Shown here: piece after piece, positions 33,765-41,704 of the stretch
Numbering within the stretch: the stretch's first letter is position 1
How the letters are laid out: each line of letters begins with the position of its first letter
NCBI GenBank assembly: GCA_030642205.1
Contig: DAOWOF010000001.1
Location: 1 to 49,300 of the forward strand
Length of the DNA stretch: 49,300 nucleotides
Source: Desulfobacteraceae bacterium
GTDB lineage: Bacteria > Desulfobacterota > DSM-4660 > Desulfatiglandales > Desulfatiglandaceae
Direction: 5' to 3'
Position numbers and translations under genes: made by a program
Notes under the pieces: model-generated
Told to the model about the DNA's origin: nothing
The model's database searches: none
The model's input: only the letters and a program-made list of their open reading frames with translations

Positions 33765-34673
33765 ATGATTAAAATGTTTCATTTAAAAAAAACAACGATT
33801 TTTCTGATTCCTGATGGCAAGAATAGAGTAAAGAAAATTCGATTTTCAAATTTTCTCCTAAACTCTATGGCCTTCATTTTTATTGCTTCTATCCCATGCC
33901 TTATTTGGTTTATATATGATTATACATCAATGAGAGGACAACGCCCACATATAACATTATTGGAATCAGAAAATAATCAGCAAAAACAGCAAATCAAACA
34001 TTTCGCGCAAAGGATAACCAGGATTTCCAAAACGATCAAAGATCTACAAGAATTTGATCGCAAATTAAAGATAATGGTTAATCTGGAAGACGCGGGTGAA
34101 GATACAGGGTATCAGGGCATGGGGGGGTCATCTCCCAACCTCCTCGATCCGAAACTCAATTTAAAAAAACAGGTTCGATTAATGCATAATGCCCTGGATA
34201 GTATTGAAAATGATATTGCTCTGGAGGAGCATGACAAGTTAGAGCTTCTTAAATTCTTTGGAAATCAAAAAAATCTTCTTGCTGCCACACCATCTATTTG
34301 GCCGGTAAAAGGATGGCTTAGTTCACGGTTTGGAAATAGAATTTCACCATTTACAGGCAAGAAAGAATTCCATAAAGGAATTGATATCGCAACCAGGATG
34401 GGGACTCCTATTATTGCACCTGCGGATGGTATTATATCATACATTGGCTGGGATCATGGTTATGGCCGAATGATGACTATAAAACATGGTTATGGCCTGG
34501 TTTCACGCTATGCCCATATAAAAAAAACACTTATAAAAAAGGGGCAATATGTTAAACGTGGAGAGACAATCGCTCTGGTAGGTAATTCAGGACGATCTAC
34601 TGGACCTCATTTACATTACGAAGTCCACCTAAATAAAGTTGCATTAAACCCACTCCATTATATTCTGGATTAA
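33765..34673 (+). CDS. M23-family metallopeptidase (LytM/NlpD-like), membrane anchored
   Basis: A 302-residue envelope protein. A membrane helix (LLNSMAFIFIASIPCLIWFI, about residues 30-50) is followed by a coiled coil (about 65-110) and a C-terminal LytM domain. The zinc-site motifs HKGIDIAT, near residue 205, and GPHLHYEVH, near 285, are complete, so it can be a true peptidoglycan endopeptidase rather than an inactive activator. Family members cut peptide cross-links during growth or division. The start at 33765 lacks a clear ribosome site; a second ATG lies three codons on. The M23-secA-argJ order is common in Deltaproteobacteria. Confidence 0.9.
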   Translation: MIKMFHLKKTTIFLIPDGKNRVKKIRFSNFLLNSMAFIFIASIPCLIWFIYDYTSMRGQRPHITLLESENNQQKQQIKHFAQRITRISKTIKDLQEFDRKLKIMVNLEDAGEDTGYQGMGGSSPNLLDPKLNLKKQVRLMHNALDSIENDIALEEHDKLELLKFFGNQKNLLAATPSIWPVKGWLSSRFGNRISPFTGKKEFHKGIDIATRMGTPIIAPADGIISYIGWDHGYGRMMTIKHGYGLVSRYAHIKKTLIKKGQYVKRGETIALVGNSGRSTGPHLHYEVHLNKVALNPLHYILD

Positions 34674-35035
34674 TCTTAGGAGTCGTAAAAAGCCTAGTTG
34701 CTAGTTAGTACCTGAACGAAAACTGCTAATTTCTCCAATTTCTGCGCCTTTGTACGAGGCCGGGGAGGGATAGCCCTTCTCAGCCTGGCTGGTTTTGGGC
34801 TTTTTACGAGTTCCTTAAATCTATATAGAATATATTTTTTAAAGTCTGGATAGGCAAACCTGAATAAGACATAAAAAAAATAGGCCTGACGCCGAAATTG
34901 AGCGAAAGTGGAAATTTTGCAAAGAGTTAGAAAAGAAGACATCCAGACCAATTAATATAATCGAGGGGGAACGGATAATCCAATCATTAACTTTTTTAAA
35001 GAAATCAATATAACCAATAAAATAACAGGATAGCA
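34674..35035. other. Region between M23 gene and secA, with an inverted-repeat element
   Basis: About 360 bp. It contains the inverted-repeat element at 34676-34817 and then about 220 bp of AT-rich sequence. An 85-codon minus-strand frame (34694-34951, ending KLEKLAVFVQVLTSN) runs across the element; it has low-complexity Arg/Pro/Lys content and is judged a repeat-borne shadow. ACAGGA at 35025-35030 is the secA ribosome site. Confidence 0.45.
34676..34817. repeat. MITE-like element with TCGTAAAAAGCC terminal inverted repeats
   Basis: The left end GGAGTCGTAAAAAGCC (34679-34694) is the inverse of the right end GGCTTTTTACGAGTTCC (34798-34814) with one base of difference, bounding about 140 bp. 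Interior is GC-richer than its surroundings. The same TCGTAAAAAG core occurs in the hairpin after secA (37895-37917). It is non-coding and could also act as a terminator pair. Confidence 0.6.
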
Positions 35036-37894
35036 ATGTTCGGAAAATTTCTCAAAGATCTCTTTGGTAGTAAAAACGAACGTGAACTAAAACAGGTAAC
35101 TCCCCTTGTTGACAATATTAATGCCATAGAGCCAGATTTTAAGGCCCTTTCCGATGATCAGCTTAGGGCAAAAACTTTTGAGTTTAAAGAACGAATTTCT
35201 CGTGGAGAACCTATTGATGGCATCCTTGTTGAAGCCTTTGCCCTAGTAAGAGAAGCTTCAGTCAGAGTACTAAACATGAGGCACTTTGATGTCCAACTGA
35301 TTGGAGGAATATTTCTGCATAATGGAAAAATTGCAGAAATGAAGACTGGTGAGGGGAAAACTCTGGCCGCAACGCTCCCATTATATTTAAATGCATTATC
35401 CGGTAAAGGAGTCCATCTGGTAACCGTTAATGATTATCTTGCCCGGCGAGATGCGGAATGGATGGGGGCGATTTATAATTTTTTATCTCTCTCCGTAGGT
35501 GTAATTGTCCATGGCATGGACGATCAGGAAAGAAAAAAGGCCTATAATTGTGATATAACCTATGGCACGAATAATGAATTTGGCTTTGATTATCTCCGCG
35601 ATAATATGAAATTTGAGGCTAATGATCTGGTACAACGAGGTTTTCATTATGCCATTGTTGATGAGGTCGACAGCATCCTTATTGATGAAGCAAGAACCCC
35701 ATTAATTATCAGCGGCCCAGTGGAAAAAAGTGAAGATGAAAACCGAATTTTTATGGAAGTTAAACCACTGGTAATAAAACTAAAAAATCAGCAGAGCCTT
35801 ATCATTAATTCCTTGTTAGAGGATGTCAAAAATCGGTTACAAAACAATGATACAGATGATAAAACTATTGAAATACTACTTCAAATCAGGAGAGGAGACC
35901 CAAAAAACCAGGATTGTCTAAAAATACTTGCCGAAAAACAGCATCTTAAAAAACATATCGACAAACTGAGCGGAATGCTGAGCGCTCAAAAGATGTTGCC
36001 CGAATTGGACGAAATTCTTTATTGTACCATTGACGAACGAGCTAATTCGGTAGAGCTTACTGAAAAAGGCCTTCAGCTGGTAAGTACCGGAGGTATGGGA
36101 GATTTTATTCTGCCCGATCTGGATGATAGCAGTCACTCCATTCGAGAAGATGACCAACTAACAGCTGAAGAAAAAGATAAACGTCTACAAGAACTTGAAA
36201 TACAATATATTCGGACTTCCGATCTTTTACATGCAACCCAACAATTAATTAAGTCTTATTGGTTATTTGAGAAGGATGTCCATTATGTTGTCAAGGAAGG
36301 GCAGATTGTTATCGTAGATGAATTTACAGGACGAATGATGCCTGGCCGTAGATGGAGTGATGGATTGCATCAAGCTGTAGAGGCCAAAGAAGGAATAAAG
36401 ATCGCAGGTGAAAACCAGACCTTGGCAACGATTACATTTCAGAACTATTTCAGGATGTACGATAAATTAGCAGGAATGACCGGCACTGCCGATACTGAAG
36501 CAGGCGAATTTCGTAATATCTATAATCTTGAGGTTGTGGTCATTCCAACCAATCAAGACATGATCAGAAATGATTTTCCGGATGTAATTTACAAGAGCGA
36601 GAAGGAAAAATTCAAGGCTGCAGCACGGGAGATTAAAGAGCTCTACCAAAAGGGCCAGCCAGTCCTTGTGGGAACCATCTCAATTGAAAAATCCGAGATG
36701 CTAAGCAAGATGCTGAAAAAGGATGGGGTTCCACATTCTGTTTTGAATGCCAAACATCATCAGAAGGAAGCAGAAATCATTGCTAATGCCGGACAGAAAA
36801 AGGTTGTAACTATATCGACAAATATGGCAGGCAGGGGGACTGATATTGTCTTGGGAGAAGGCGTACGAGAATCAGGAGGCCTGCATATTCTAGGGACTGA
36901 AAGGCATGAGAGTCGAAGGGTTGATAATCAGCTAAGAGGCCGATCAGGAAGGCAGGGTGATCCTGGATCATCACGCTTTTATTTGTCCCTGGAGGATGAT
37001 CTGTTAAGAATTTTCGGTTCTGACAGGATCTCCTCCATTATGAGCCGTCTGGGCATGGATGAAGATGAACCGATAGAACATAATCTGATTTCCAGGGGAA
37101 TCGAAAATGCCCAGAAAAAAGTTGAGGGCCATAATTTTGACATCAGGAAGCATTTATTGGAATATGATGATGTCATGAATAAGCACCGCGAGATTATCTA
37201 CTCCTTTAGAAAAGAAGTATTGAGCAGTCAAGAGATTAATGAGATTATTGAAAATATGATTGATGACCAGACTGAAATTCTGGTTGGAAACATAATAGAC
37301 CCCAAGGCCTATCCTGAGGATTGGGATTTAAAAGGGCTAAATGACAGCATAGCAAGAATTTTCGGGACTCGTTTACGGATTGGAGAGCAAGATGTCGAGG
37401 GAATGCCATTTGATGATCTCAAAGTAGAAACTCTGCTCAATCTGATTCAAAAACAGGCCAAGGATTCCTATCAAGAGAAGCAAAATCTTTTTGGCAAAGA
37501 GGACTTTGAAGGGATTGGCCGTTTCTTTATTTTGCAAATTATCGACAATCTATGGATAAAACATCTCCAGAATATGGAACATATGAAGGAGGGTATCGGC
37601 TTGCGTGGCTATGGACAACTGGATCCTCTTAAGGAGTATCAAAAGGAGGGCTTTGCCCTTTTTGAAGAACTCATGGAACAGATTAAAGATGAATCTTTAA
37701 GCACCCTTTTTCGACTGCACTTATTAAAACGGCGCACAGATAATGCACCAAAAAAAGATAAAACATTAAACCTTAGCCATGGAGGGGATTCACCCCGGGA
37801 ACCCATAAAAAGAGACAAACAAAAGATTGGCAGGAATTCACCTTGTCCTTGTGGCAGTGGTAAAAAATATAAAAAATGCTGCGGCGCAAATTAG
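35036..37894 (+). CDS. secA: Protein translocase ATPase SecA
   Basis: The 952-residue preprotein translocase motor that drives Sec-dependent export. The first residues MFGKFLKDLFGSKNERELK are typical; Walker A MKTGEGKTLAATLP is near residue 103, DEVD-type Walker B in AIVDEVDSILIDEARTP near 208, and the second helicase lobe has STNMAGRGTDIVLG. The C-terminus ends with a SecB/phospholipid-binding zinc motif CPCGSGKKYKKCC. The long insertion at about 245-370, between the first lobe and the crosslinking domain, accounts for its size. AGGA lies 5 nt before the ATG. All essential motifs are intact. Confidence 0.97.
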   Translation: MFGKFLKDLFGSKNERELKQVTPLVDNINAIEPDFKALSDDQLRAKTFEFKERISRGEPIDGILVEAFALVREASVRVLNMRHFDVQLIGGIFLHNGKIAEMKTGEGKTLAATLPLYLNALSGKGVHLVTVNDYLARRDAEWMGAIYNFLSLSVGVIVHGMDDQERKKAYNCDITYGTNNEFGFDYLRDNMKFEANDLVQRGFHYAIVDEVDSILIDEARTPLIISGPVEKSEDENRIFMEVKPLVIKLKNQQSLIINSLLEDVKNRLQNNDTDDKTIEILLQIRRGDPKNQDCLKILAEKQHLKKHIDKLSGMLSAQKMLPELDEILYCTIDERANSVELTEKGLQLVSTGGMGDFILPDLDDSSHSIREDDQLTAEEKDKRLQELEIQYIRTSDLLHATQQLIKSYWLFEKDVHYVVKEGQIVIVDEFTGRMMPGRRWSDGLHQAVEAKEGIKIAGENQTLATITFQNYFRMYDKLAGMTGTADTEAGEFRNIYNLEVVVIPTNQDMIRNDFPDVIYKSEKEKFKAAAREIKELYQKGQPVLVGTISIEKSEMLSKMLKKDGVPHSVLNAKHHQKEAEIIANAGQKKVVTISTNMAGRGTDIVLGEGVRESGGLHILGTERHESRRVDNQLRGRSGRQGDPGSSRFYLSLEDDLLRIFGSDRISSIMSRLGMDEDEPIEHNLISRGIENAQKKVEGHNFDIRKHLLEYDDVMNKHREIIYSFRKEVLSSQEINEIIENMIDDQTEILVGNIIDPKAYPEDWDLKGLNDSIARIFGTRLRIGEQDVEGMPFDDLKVETLLNLIQKQAKDSYQEKQNLFGKEDFEGIGRFFILQIIDNLWIKHLQNMEHMKEGIGLRGYGQLDPLKEYQKEGFALFEELMEQIKDESLSTLFRLHLLKRRTDNAPKKDKTLNLSHGGDSPREPIKRDKQKIGRNSPCPCGSGKKYKKCCGAN

Positions 37895-37917
37895 GATGGA
37901 CTCGTAAAAAGTCCATC
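37895..37917 (+). terminator. Hairpin directly after secA
   Basis: GATGGAC (37895-37901) and GTCCATC (37911-37917) enclose TCGTAAAAA, starting one base after the secA stop. It is followed by an A-rich stretch rather than T, so termination is uncertain. The loop core matches the ends of the element at 34676-34817. Confidence 0.5.
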
Positions 37918-37985
37918 AAAAATTATTTCTAAAATGAAATCCGGGATTTCTTCGCACCTTATCAATTAAAGTTCATTTATATATC

Positions 37986-39182
37986 ATGAAAATACCAGAC
38001 AATAAACAGGTGGTTCCGGGATTTACAGCCTCAGCGCTGTCTATTGGTCTTAAAAAAGATAAAGCTTTGGACCTGGGCCTGATCTTTTCTGAACAGGAAG
38101 CTATAATAGCGGGGGTTTTTACAACCAACAAAGTTCAGGCTGCTCCAATCATTCTAACCAGGCAACACATCAAAAACCACAAGGGGCATGCGATTATTGT
38201 AAATGCCGGCAATGCCAATGCCTGCACAGGGGCACGGGGTCTTGATGATGCTTACAAGACCTCAAGTCTTGTAGCCAATTTGTTGAACATTCACCCTGAA
38301 GAGGTAATGGTAGCCTCCACCGGAGTTATTGGACAACCTCTTGATATGCCATTAATTGAAAATGCCCTCCCGGATTTGATAAAAAACCTGTCTAAAACGT
38401 CCATCCCAAGGGTAGCCAAGGCTATTTTAACTACAGATTCATTCTCCAAGCTGAGCGTCAGAAAAGGCTATATTGATGAAAAGCCTTACCAGATTACAGG
38501 GATAGCCAAGGGAGCGGGCATGATCATGCCCAATATGGCCACCATGCTCTGTTTTGTATTAACTGATATCCGTATTGAAAATGAACAAATTAATGCAGCA
38601 CTTCAGGCCGCAGTGGAAACAACCTTCAATCGAATCACAGTAGATGGTGATACCAGCACAAATGATATGGTACTAGTGATGGCTAATGGAATGGCCGAAA
38701 ACAGACTTCTTACAAAAGAGCATCTGGATAGTTTCACCAAATCATTAGAAGAAGTAATGGGTGAACTTGCCCAAATGATTATACAGGATGGGGAAGGAGC
38801 CACCAAAGTAATTCGGATTGAGGTGAAAGGCGCGCTGACACCTGCCGATGCCATCCAGGCTGCAAGAACAGTTGCCAATTCCAGCCTGGTTAAAACAGCC
38901 TTTTATGGCCAGGATCCCAATTGGGGCCGAATCATGGCTGCCTTGGGTCGTTCCGGGGTCACTATGGATGAAAGTACAGTAGATATCTGGATAGATGACA
39001 TCCGGATTGTTTTACATGGACTCGGTGTGGGACCAGAGGAGGAAAAAAAGGCTGCCGTCAGGATGGGTCAAAAAGAATTCTCCCTTTTAATCAAGCTTAA
39101 CCAAGGCCGTTTTCAGGAACAGATACTCACTTGCGACCTGACACATGAATATATAAATATCAATGCAGATTACCGAACGTGA
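37986..39182 (+). CDS. argJ: Bifunctional glutamate N-acetyltransferase/amino-acid acetyltransferase ArgJ
   Basis: Transfers acetyl from N-acetylornithine to glutamate in the cyclic arginine pathway. The 398-residue precursor cleaves itself at the conserved Thr in GMIMPNMATMLCFVLTD (about residue 190), giving alpha and beta chains. Other hallmarks are VFTTNKVQAAPIILTR, VNAGNANACTG, VASTGVIGQPL, ITVDGDTSTNDMVLVMANG, IQDGEGATKVI and FYGQDPNWGRIMAALG near the C-terminus. No clear Shine-Dalgarno is seen. It follows secA by 91 bp. Without a separate argA nearby, whether this copy is mono- or bifunctional is undecided. Confidence 0.95.
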   Translation: MKIPDNKQVVPGFTASALSIGLKKDKALDLGLIFSEQEAIIAGVFTTNKVQAAPIILTRQHIKNHKGHAIIVNAGNANACTGARGLDDAYKTSSLVANLLNIHPEEVMVASTGVIGQPLDMPLIENALPDLIKNLSKTSIPRVAKAILTTDSFSKLSVRKGYIDEKPYQITGIAKGAGMIMPNMATMLCFVLTDIRIENEQINAALQAAVETTFNRITVDGDTSTNDMVLVMANGMAENRLLTKEHLDSFTKSLEEVMGELAQMIIQDGEGATKVIRIEVKGALTPADAIQAARTVANSSLVKTAFYGQDPNWGRIMAALGRSGVTMDESTVDIWIDDIRIVLHGLGVGPEEEKKAAVRMGQKEFSLLIKLNQGRFQEQILTCDLTHEYININADYRT

Positions 39183-39225
39183 TCCTTTTATATCTCGGAG
39201 CGGAGGCTTATAAAAAAAGTCACCT

Positions 39226-39254
39226 AAGGAGTTGTCCGTAAACAAGTTGGACAA
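39226..39254. repeat. Post-argJ palindrome (repeat family member)
   Basis: AAGGAGTTGTCCGTAAAC followed by AAGTTGGACAA: TTGTCC (39232-39237) and GGACAA (39249-39254) pair. It lies between the convergent stops of argJ and the truncated kinase. Its sequence matches the element at 1914 almost base for base. Confidence 0.6.
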
Positions 39255-39842
39255 TTATTTTCTTTTGTCCAGAAGTGCCCTGATAATTTCGGACAATTCC
39301 GGAAGTCCATATGGCTTCATAATAAAGGCAGAGATACCCATCTTCTCCGCTTCCTCTTTAGATATCACTTCGCTGAATCCAGTACATAGGACAATCAGAA
39401 TATCTGGTCTAATGGCCATGAGCTTTGTGGCTAATTGATCTCCTGTCAGATTAGGCATGGTCATATCAGTGATTACCAAATCAAAGTCTTTTGCCTGACT
39501 CCTAAACAGCTCAAGAGCCTTTAAACTATCAGTCTGAACAACAACATCATAGCCCAAATGCTCCAACATCTGTTTCCCCAGATCAACGAGACTCTCTTCA
39601 TCATCAATAAAGAGAATTCGTTCGTTGCCAATCTGTTGAAAACCTGGATTTTTCTTCACTTCTATTGTTTTCTTTTCTATACGAGGTAAATATACGTCAA
39701 ATGTGGAGTCTGCATCCTTCCGGCTTGATAGAATAATTTCTCCACCATGATTTTTTGCTATCTTTAGGCTAACAGCCAGCCCCAGCCCCGTTCCGCGGTT
39801 CTTGAATTTGGTTGTAAAATATGGGTCAAAGATTTTATCCAT
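39255..39842 (-). CDS. 5'-truncated hybrid histidine kinase fragment: HATPase end plus receiver domain
   Basis: 195 residues start inside the kinase ATP-binding domain at its F box (MDKIFDPYFTTKFKNRGTG), include the G2 box TGLGLAVSLKIAKNHGG, and then carry a complete receiver domain (FIDDEESLVDLGKQML, phosphoacceptor Asp in DLVITDMTMPN, CTGFSE, KPYGLPELSEII). The N box, H box and sensor region are absent. AGGAG lies 7 nt before the ATG, so the fragment may be translated as a stand-alone receiver, yet the ATP-binding half-domain cannot work. The upstream DNA holds a palindrome and a dispersed repeat copy, a likely cause of the truncation. Confidence 0.78.
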   Translation of the reverse strand: MDKIFDPYFTTKFKNRGTGLGLAVSLKIAKNHGGEIILSSRKDADSTFDVYLPRIEKKTIEVKKNPGFQQIGNERILFIDDEESLVDLGKQMLEHLGYDVVVQTDSLKALELFRSQAKDFDLVITDMTMPNLTGDQLATKLMAIRPDILIVLCTGFSEVISKEEAEKMGISAFIMKPYGLPELSEIIRALLDKRK

Positions 39843-39944
39843 GGTGAATTCTCCTATTATAATATGGTGTTATATATAGAGGTATTCTATCATGGAACAT
39901 CCATTTAAATACATTTTAATTCATCAGGAAATCCTACAAATAAG

Positions 39945-39960
39945 CCATCAGCGCTGATGG
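39945..39960 (+). terminator. 16-bp perfect palindrome with following T-run
   Basis: CCATCAGCGCTGATGG is a perfect palindrome followed by GTTCTTTTTT. Read on the plus strand it has terminator layout (a small inner loop would open), but no plus-strand gene ends here, so it may belong to a mobile repeat or a lost gene. Confidence 0.45.
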
Positions 39961-39983
39961 GTTCTTTTTTAACGATCTCTAAG

Positions 39984-40043
39984 TTCAAACAGTTTCAAAG
40001 TTTAATCAGACCAGCGCTGCGTGTCTGAAATAGCTGAATAGTT
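39984..40043 (-). repeat. Dispersed repeat, copy A (downstream of queC)
   Basis: Read on the minus strand this segment has CTATTCAGCTATTTCAGACA and then GTCTGATTAAACTTTGAAAC, the same order of words as copy B at 41491-41565 on the plus strand (CTATTCAGCTATTT, TTTCAGACACAC, CTGATTCAATCTTGAAACTG). It lacks about 15 nt present in B. It sits on the other side of queC-queE in opposite orientation. Confidence 0.65.
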
Positions 40044-40071
40044 AAGAAAGAATAAAGGATAAAAATGGAAC

Positions 40072-40761
40072 TCACAAAAATATTGGGTCAGGAAAACCTG
40101 CTTCATGAAAGCCTTTTTTTCTCAAAAGGCAACTGTCACATTGACCGCAGGGCGTTCCATTTGGCAATGGGTCATAACAACTGTGGGTGAGGCCAAAATC
40201 AACTCCAAGATCTATACCTCTTTGGATTATCTCTGCTTTACTCATATTAATAAGCGGAGTCTGGATTTTTATTTTGGTTCGGCCTTCTACTCCTGTTTTA
40301 GTAGCAAGATTTGCCATCTTTTCAAAGGCCTCTATATATTCAGGACGGCAATCCGGATATCCGCTATAATCAACAGCATTAACTCCAATAAAGATTTCTG
40401 CTATCTCCAAAACTTCTGCCCAGGCAATGGCATAGGCAAGAAAAACTGTATTTCTTGCAGGCACATAGGTTTTAGGGATAGCAGCTTCCATTGCCTCAAG
40501 GGGCCGACCTTTTGGAACATCAATATCATCTGTAAGGGCTGATCCGCCAATCGAAGTTAAATCAGAATGAATGACCAATTGCTGTCTTGCGCCAAAGATT
40601 TGAGCAACCTTTTTGGCGGCCTTGATTTCTACCCGATGGCGTTGGCCATAATCAAAAGTCAGGCTATATATTTCATAACCTTCAGATTTAGCCATTGCCA
40701 TAACGGTTGTGGAATCAAGGCCGCCACTGGATAGTATAACAGCTTTTTTTTTGTCAGACAT
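40072..40761 (-). CDS. queC: 7-cyano-7-deazaguanine synthase QueC
   Basis: Converts 7-carboxy-7-deazaguanine to preQ0 in queuosine biosynthesis, using ATP and ammonia. The PP-loop VILSSGGLDSTTVMAMAKSE is at the N-terminus, and the C-terminal zinc site has four cysteines (SCYDPLPNGTPCGQCDSCLL). IFIGVNAVDYSGYPDCRPEY is a typical mid-segment. The 229-residue length is normal. It lies 19 bp downstream of queE and is co-transcribed. The queD and queF genes are not in the window. Confidence 0.96.
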   Translation of the reverse strand: MSDKKKAVILSSGGLDSTTVMAMAKSEGYEIYSLTFDYGQRHRVEIKAAKKVAQIFGARQQLVIHSDLTSIGGSALTDDIDVPKGRPLEAMEAAIPKTYVPARNTVFLAYAIAWAEVLEIAEIFIGVNAVDYSGYPDCRPEYIEAFEKMANLATKTGVEGRTKIKIQTPLINMSKAEIIQRGIDLGVDFGLTHSCYDPLPNGTPCGQCDSCLLRKKGFHEAGFPDPIFL

Positions 40762-40780
40762 TTTATTGCTTTTAGGCCCC

Positions 40781-41425
40781 TTAAACTTTTGTATCCTGTC
40801 CCCAAATGATTTTATGAAGTTGAATATGGAGTTTCACTCTTAGATGGTCTTCTAAAATCCATTTGGCAAGTTTTTTATATTCAAGCTGACCAAAAACAGG
40901 AGAAAAGTGAACCTTGTTCCTTTGCAGTTCTGAAAATTGAGGTCTCTCAATGACTTCCTTTGCATACTCATAATCCTCTTTGTTTGAAAGAACAAACTTG
41001 ACCTCATCAAGAGAGGTGAGTCTTTTTAGATTTTTGAAGTTATTATGCCCAGCTTCATTGCTGGAAGGACATTTAATATCCACAACCTTGACACAACGAT
41101 CATCTACTAAATTGATGTCCTGACTGCCGTTGGTTTCAAGGAGAACCTGAAAGCCATTTTCAATAAGGCTTAAAATCAAATCAGGAGTGTTCTTTTGAAT
41201 TAAGGGTTCTCCTCCTGTCACTTCAACCAAAGGACATTTATACTGAGAAATTTCATCAATTATCCGGTTTATCTCCATTGCCTTTCCCGTATGGTAAGCA
41301 TACTGTGTATCACAGTAGGAACAGCGAAGATTACAACCTGTTAGTCTGATAAACACGCATGGCTGTCCAGCAAAGGATGATTCTCCCTGAAGGCTGTAAA
41401 ATATCTCATTAACTATTAATATCAT
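40781..41425 (-). CDS. queE: 7-carboxy-7-deazaguanine synthase QueE
   Basis: A radical-SAM enzyme that rearranges carboxy-tetrahydropterin to carboxy-deazaguanine. Cys31, Cys35 and Cys38 in GCNLRCSYCDTQYAY hold the 4Fe-4S cluster; LIVNEIFYSLQGESSFAGQP is the family's N-terminus, and VEVTGGEPLIQ follows near residue 70. 214 residues, typical for the long QueE group. I looked for a preQ1 riboswitch in the 100 nt upstream and saw none convincing. The gene heads the queE-queC pair. Confidence 0.95.
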   Translation of the reverse strand: MILIVNEIFYSLQGESSFAGQPCVFIRLTGCNLRCSYCDTQYAYHTGKAMEINRIIDEISQYKCPLVEVTGGEPLIQKNTPDLILSLIENGFQVLLETNGSQDINLVDDRCVKVVDIKCPSSNEAGHNNFKNLKRLTSLDEVKFVLSNKEDYEYAKEVIERPQFSELQRNKVHFSPVFGQLEYKKLAKWILEDHLRVKLHIQLHKIIWGQDTKV

Positions 41426-41490
41426 ATGGTTGTCTTAAAAAAGGGGAACTACCCGATAAATTCCAGTAAAAAAATACTAAATTATTTGTC

Positions 41491-41670
41491 ACTATTCAGC
41501 TATTTTAAGGATGCTTATTTCAGACACACAACACTAATCTGATTCAATCTTGAAACTGTTTGAATGTATCATTCTTTAGTATATCATTACATACTTATAT
41601 TTAACAGGTTCTTTCTTTATGTCCCCTTAGGTGAGGTTTTCATGGTTTAATCAGATTAGTGTTGCTGTGG
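41491..41670 (+). repeat. Dispersed MITE-like element, copy B with 16-bp terminal inverted repeats
   Basis: CAACACTAATCTGATT (41529-41544) and its exact inverse AATCAGATTAGTGTTG (41649-41664) bound a 136-bp non-coding core. The left flank (CTATTCAGCTATTT from 41492) is shared with copy A, and the right half (inverse of CTCACCTAAG, AAAGAAAGAACC) with copy C near 48165. No transposase frame fits, so it would need one in trans. Confidence 0.75.
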
Positions 41671-41704
41671 ATATTAGGAGTTATCCGAATAGTTACACAA
41701 AATT

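Noticed and set aside
34694..34951. 85-codon minus-strand frame between the M23 gene and secA
   Set aside because: It crosses an inverted-repeat element, is Arg/Pro/Lys-rich without domain character, and has no good ribosome site. It is best explained as a frame carried by the repeat.
41426..41490. Possible preQ1 riboswitch before queE
   Set aside because: The leader lacks the stem and the A-rich tail that define preQ1 aptamers.
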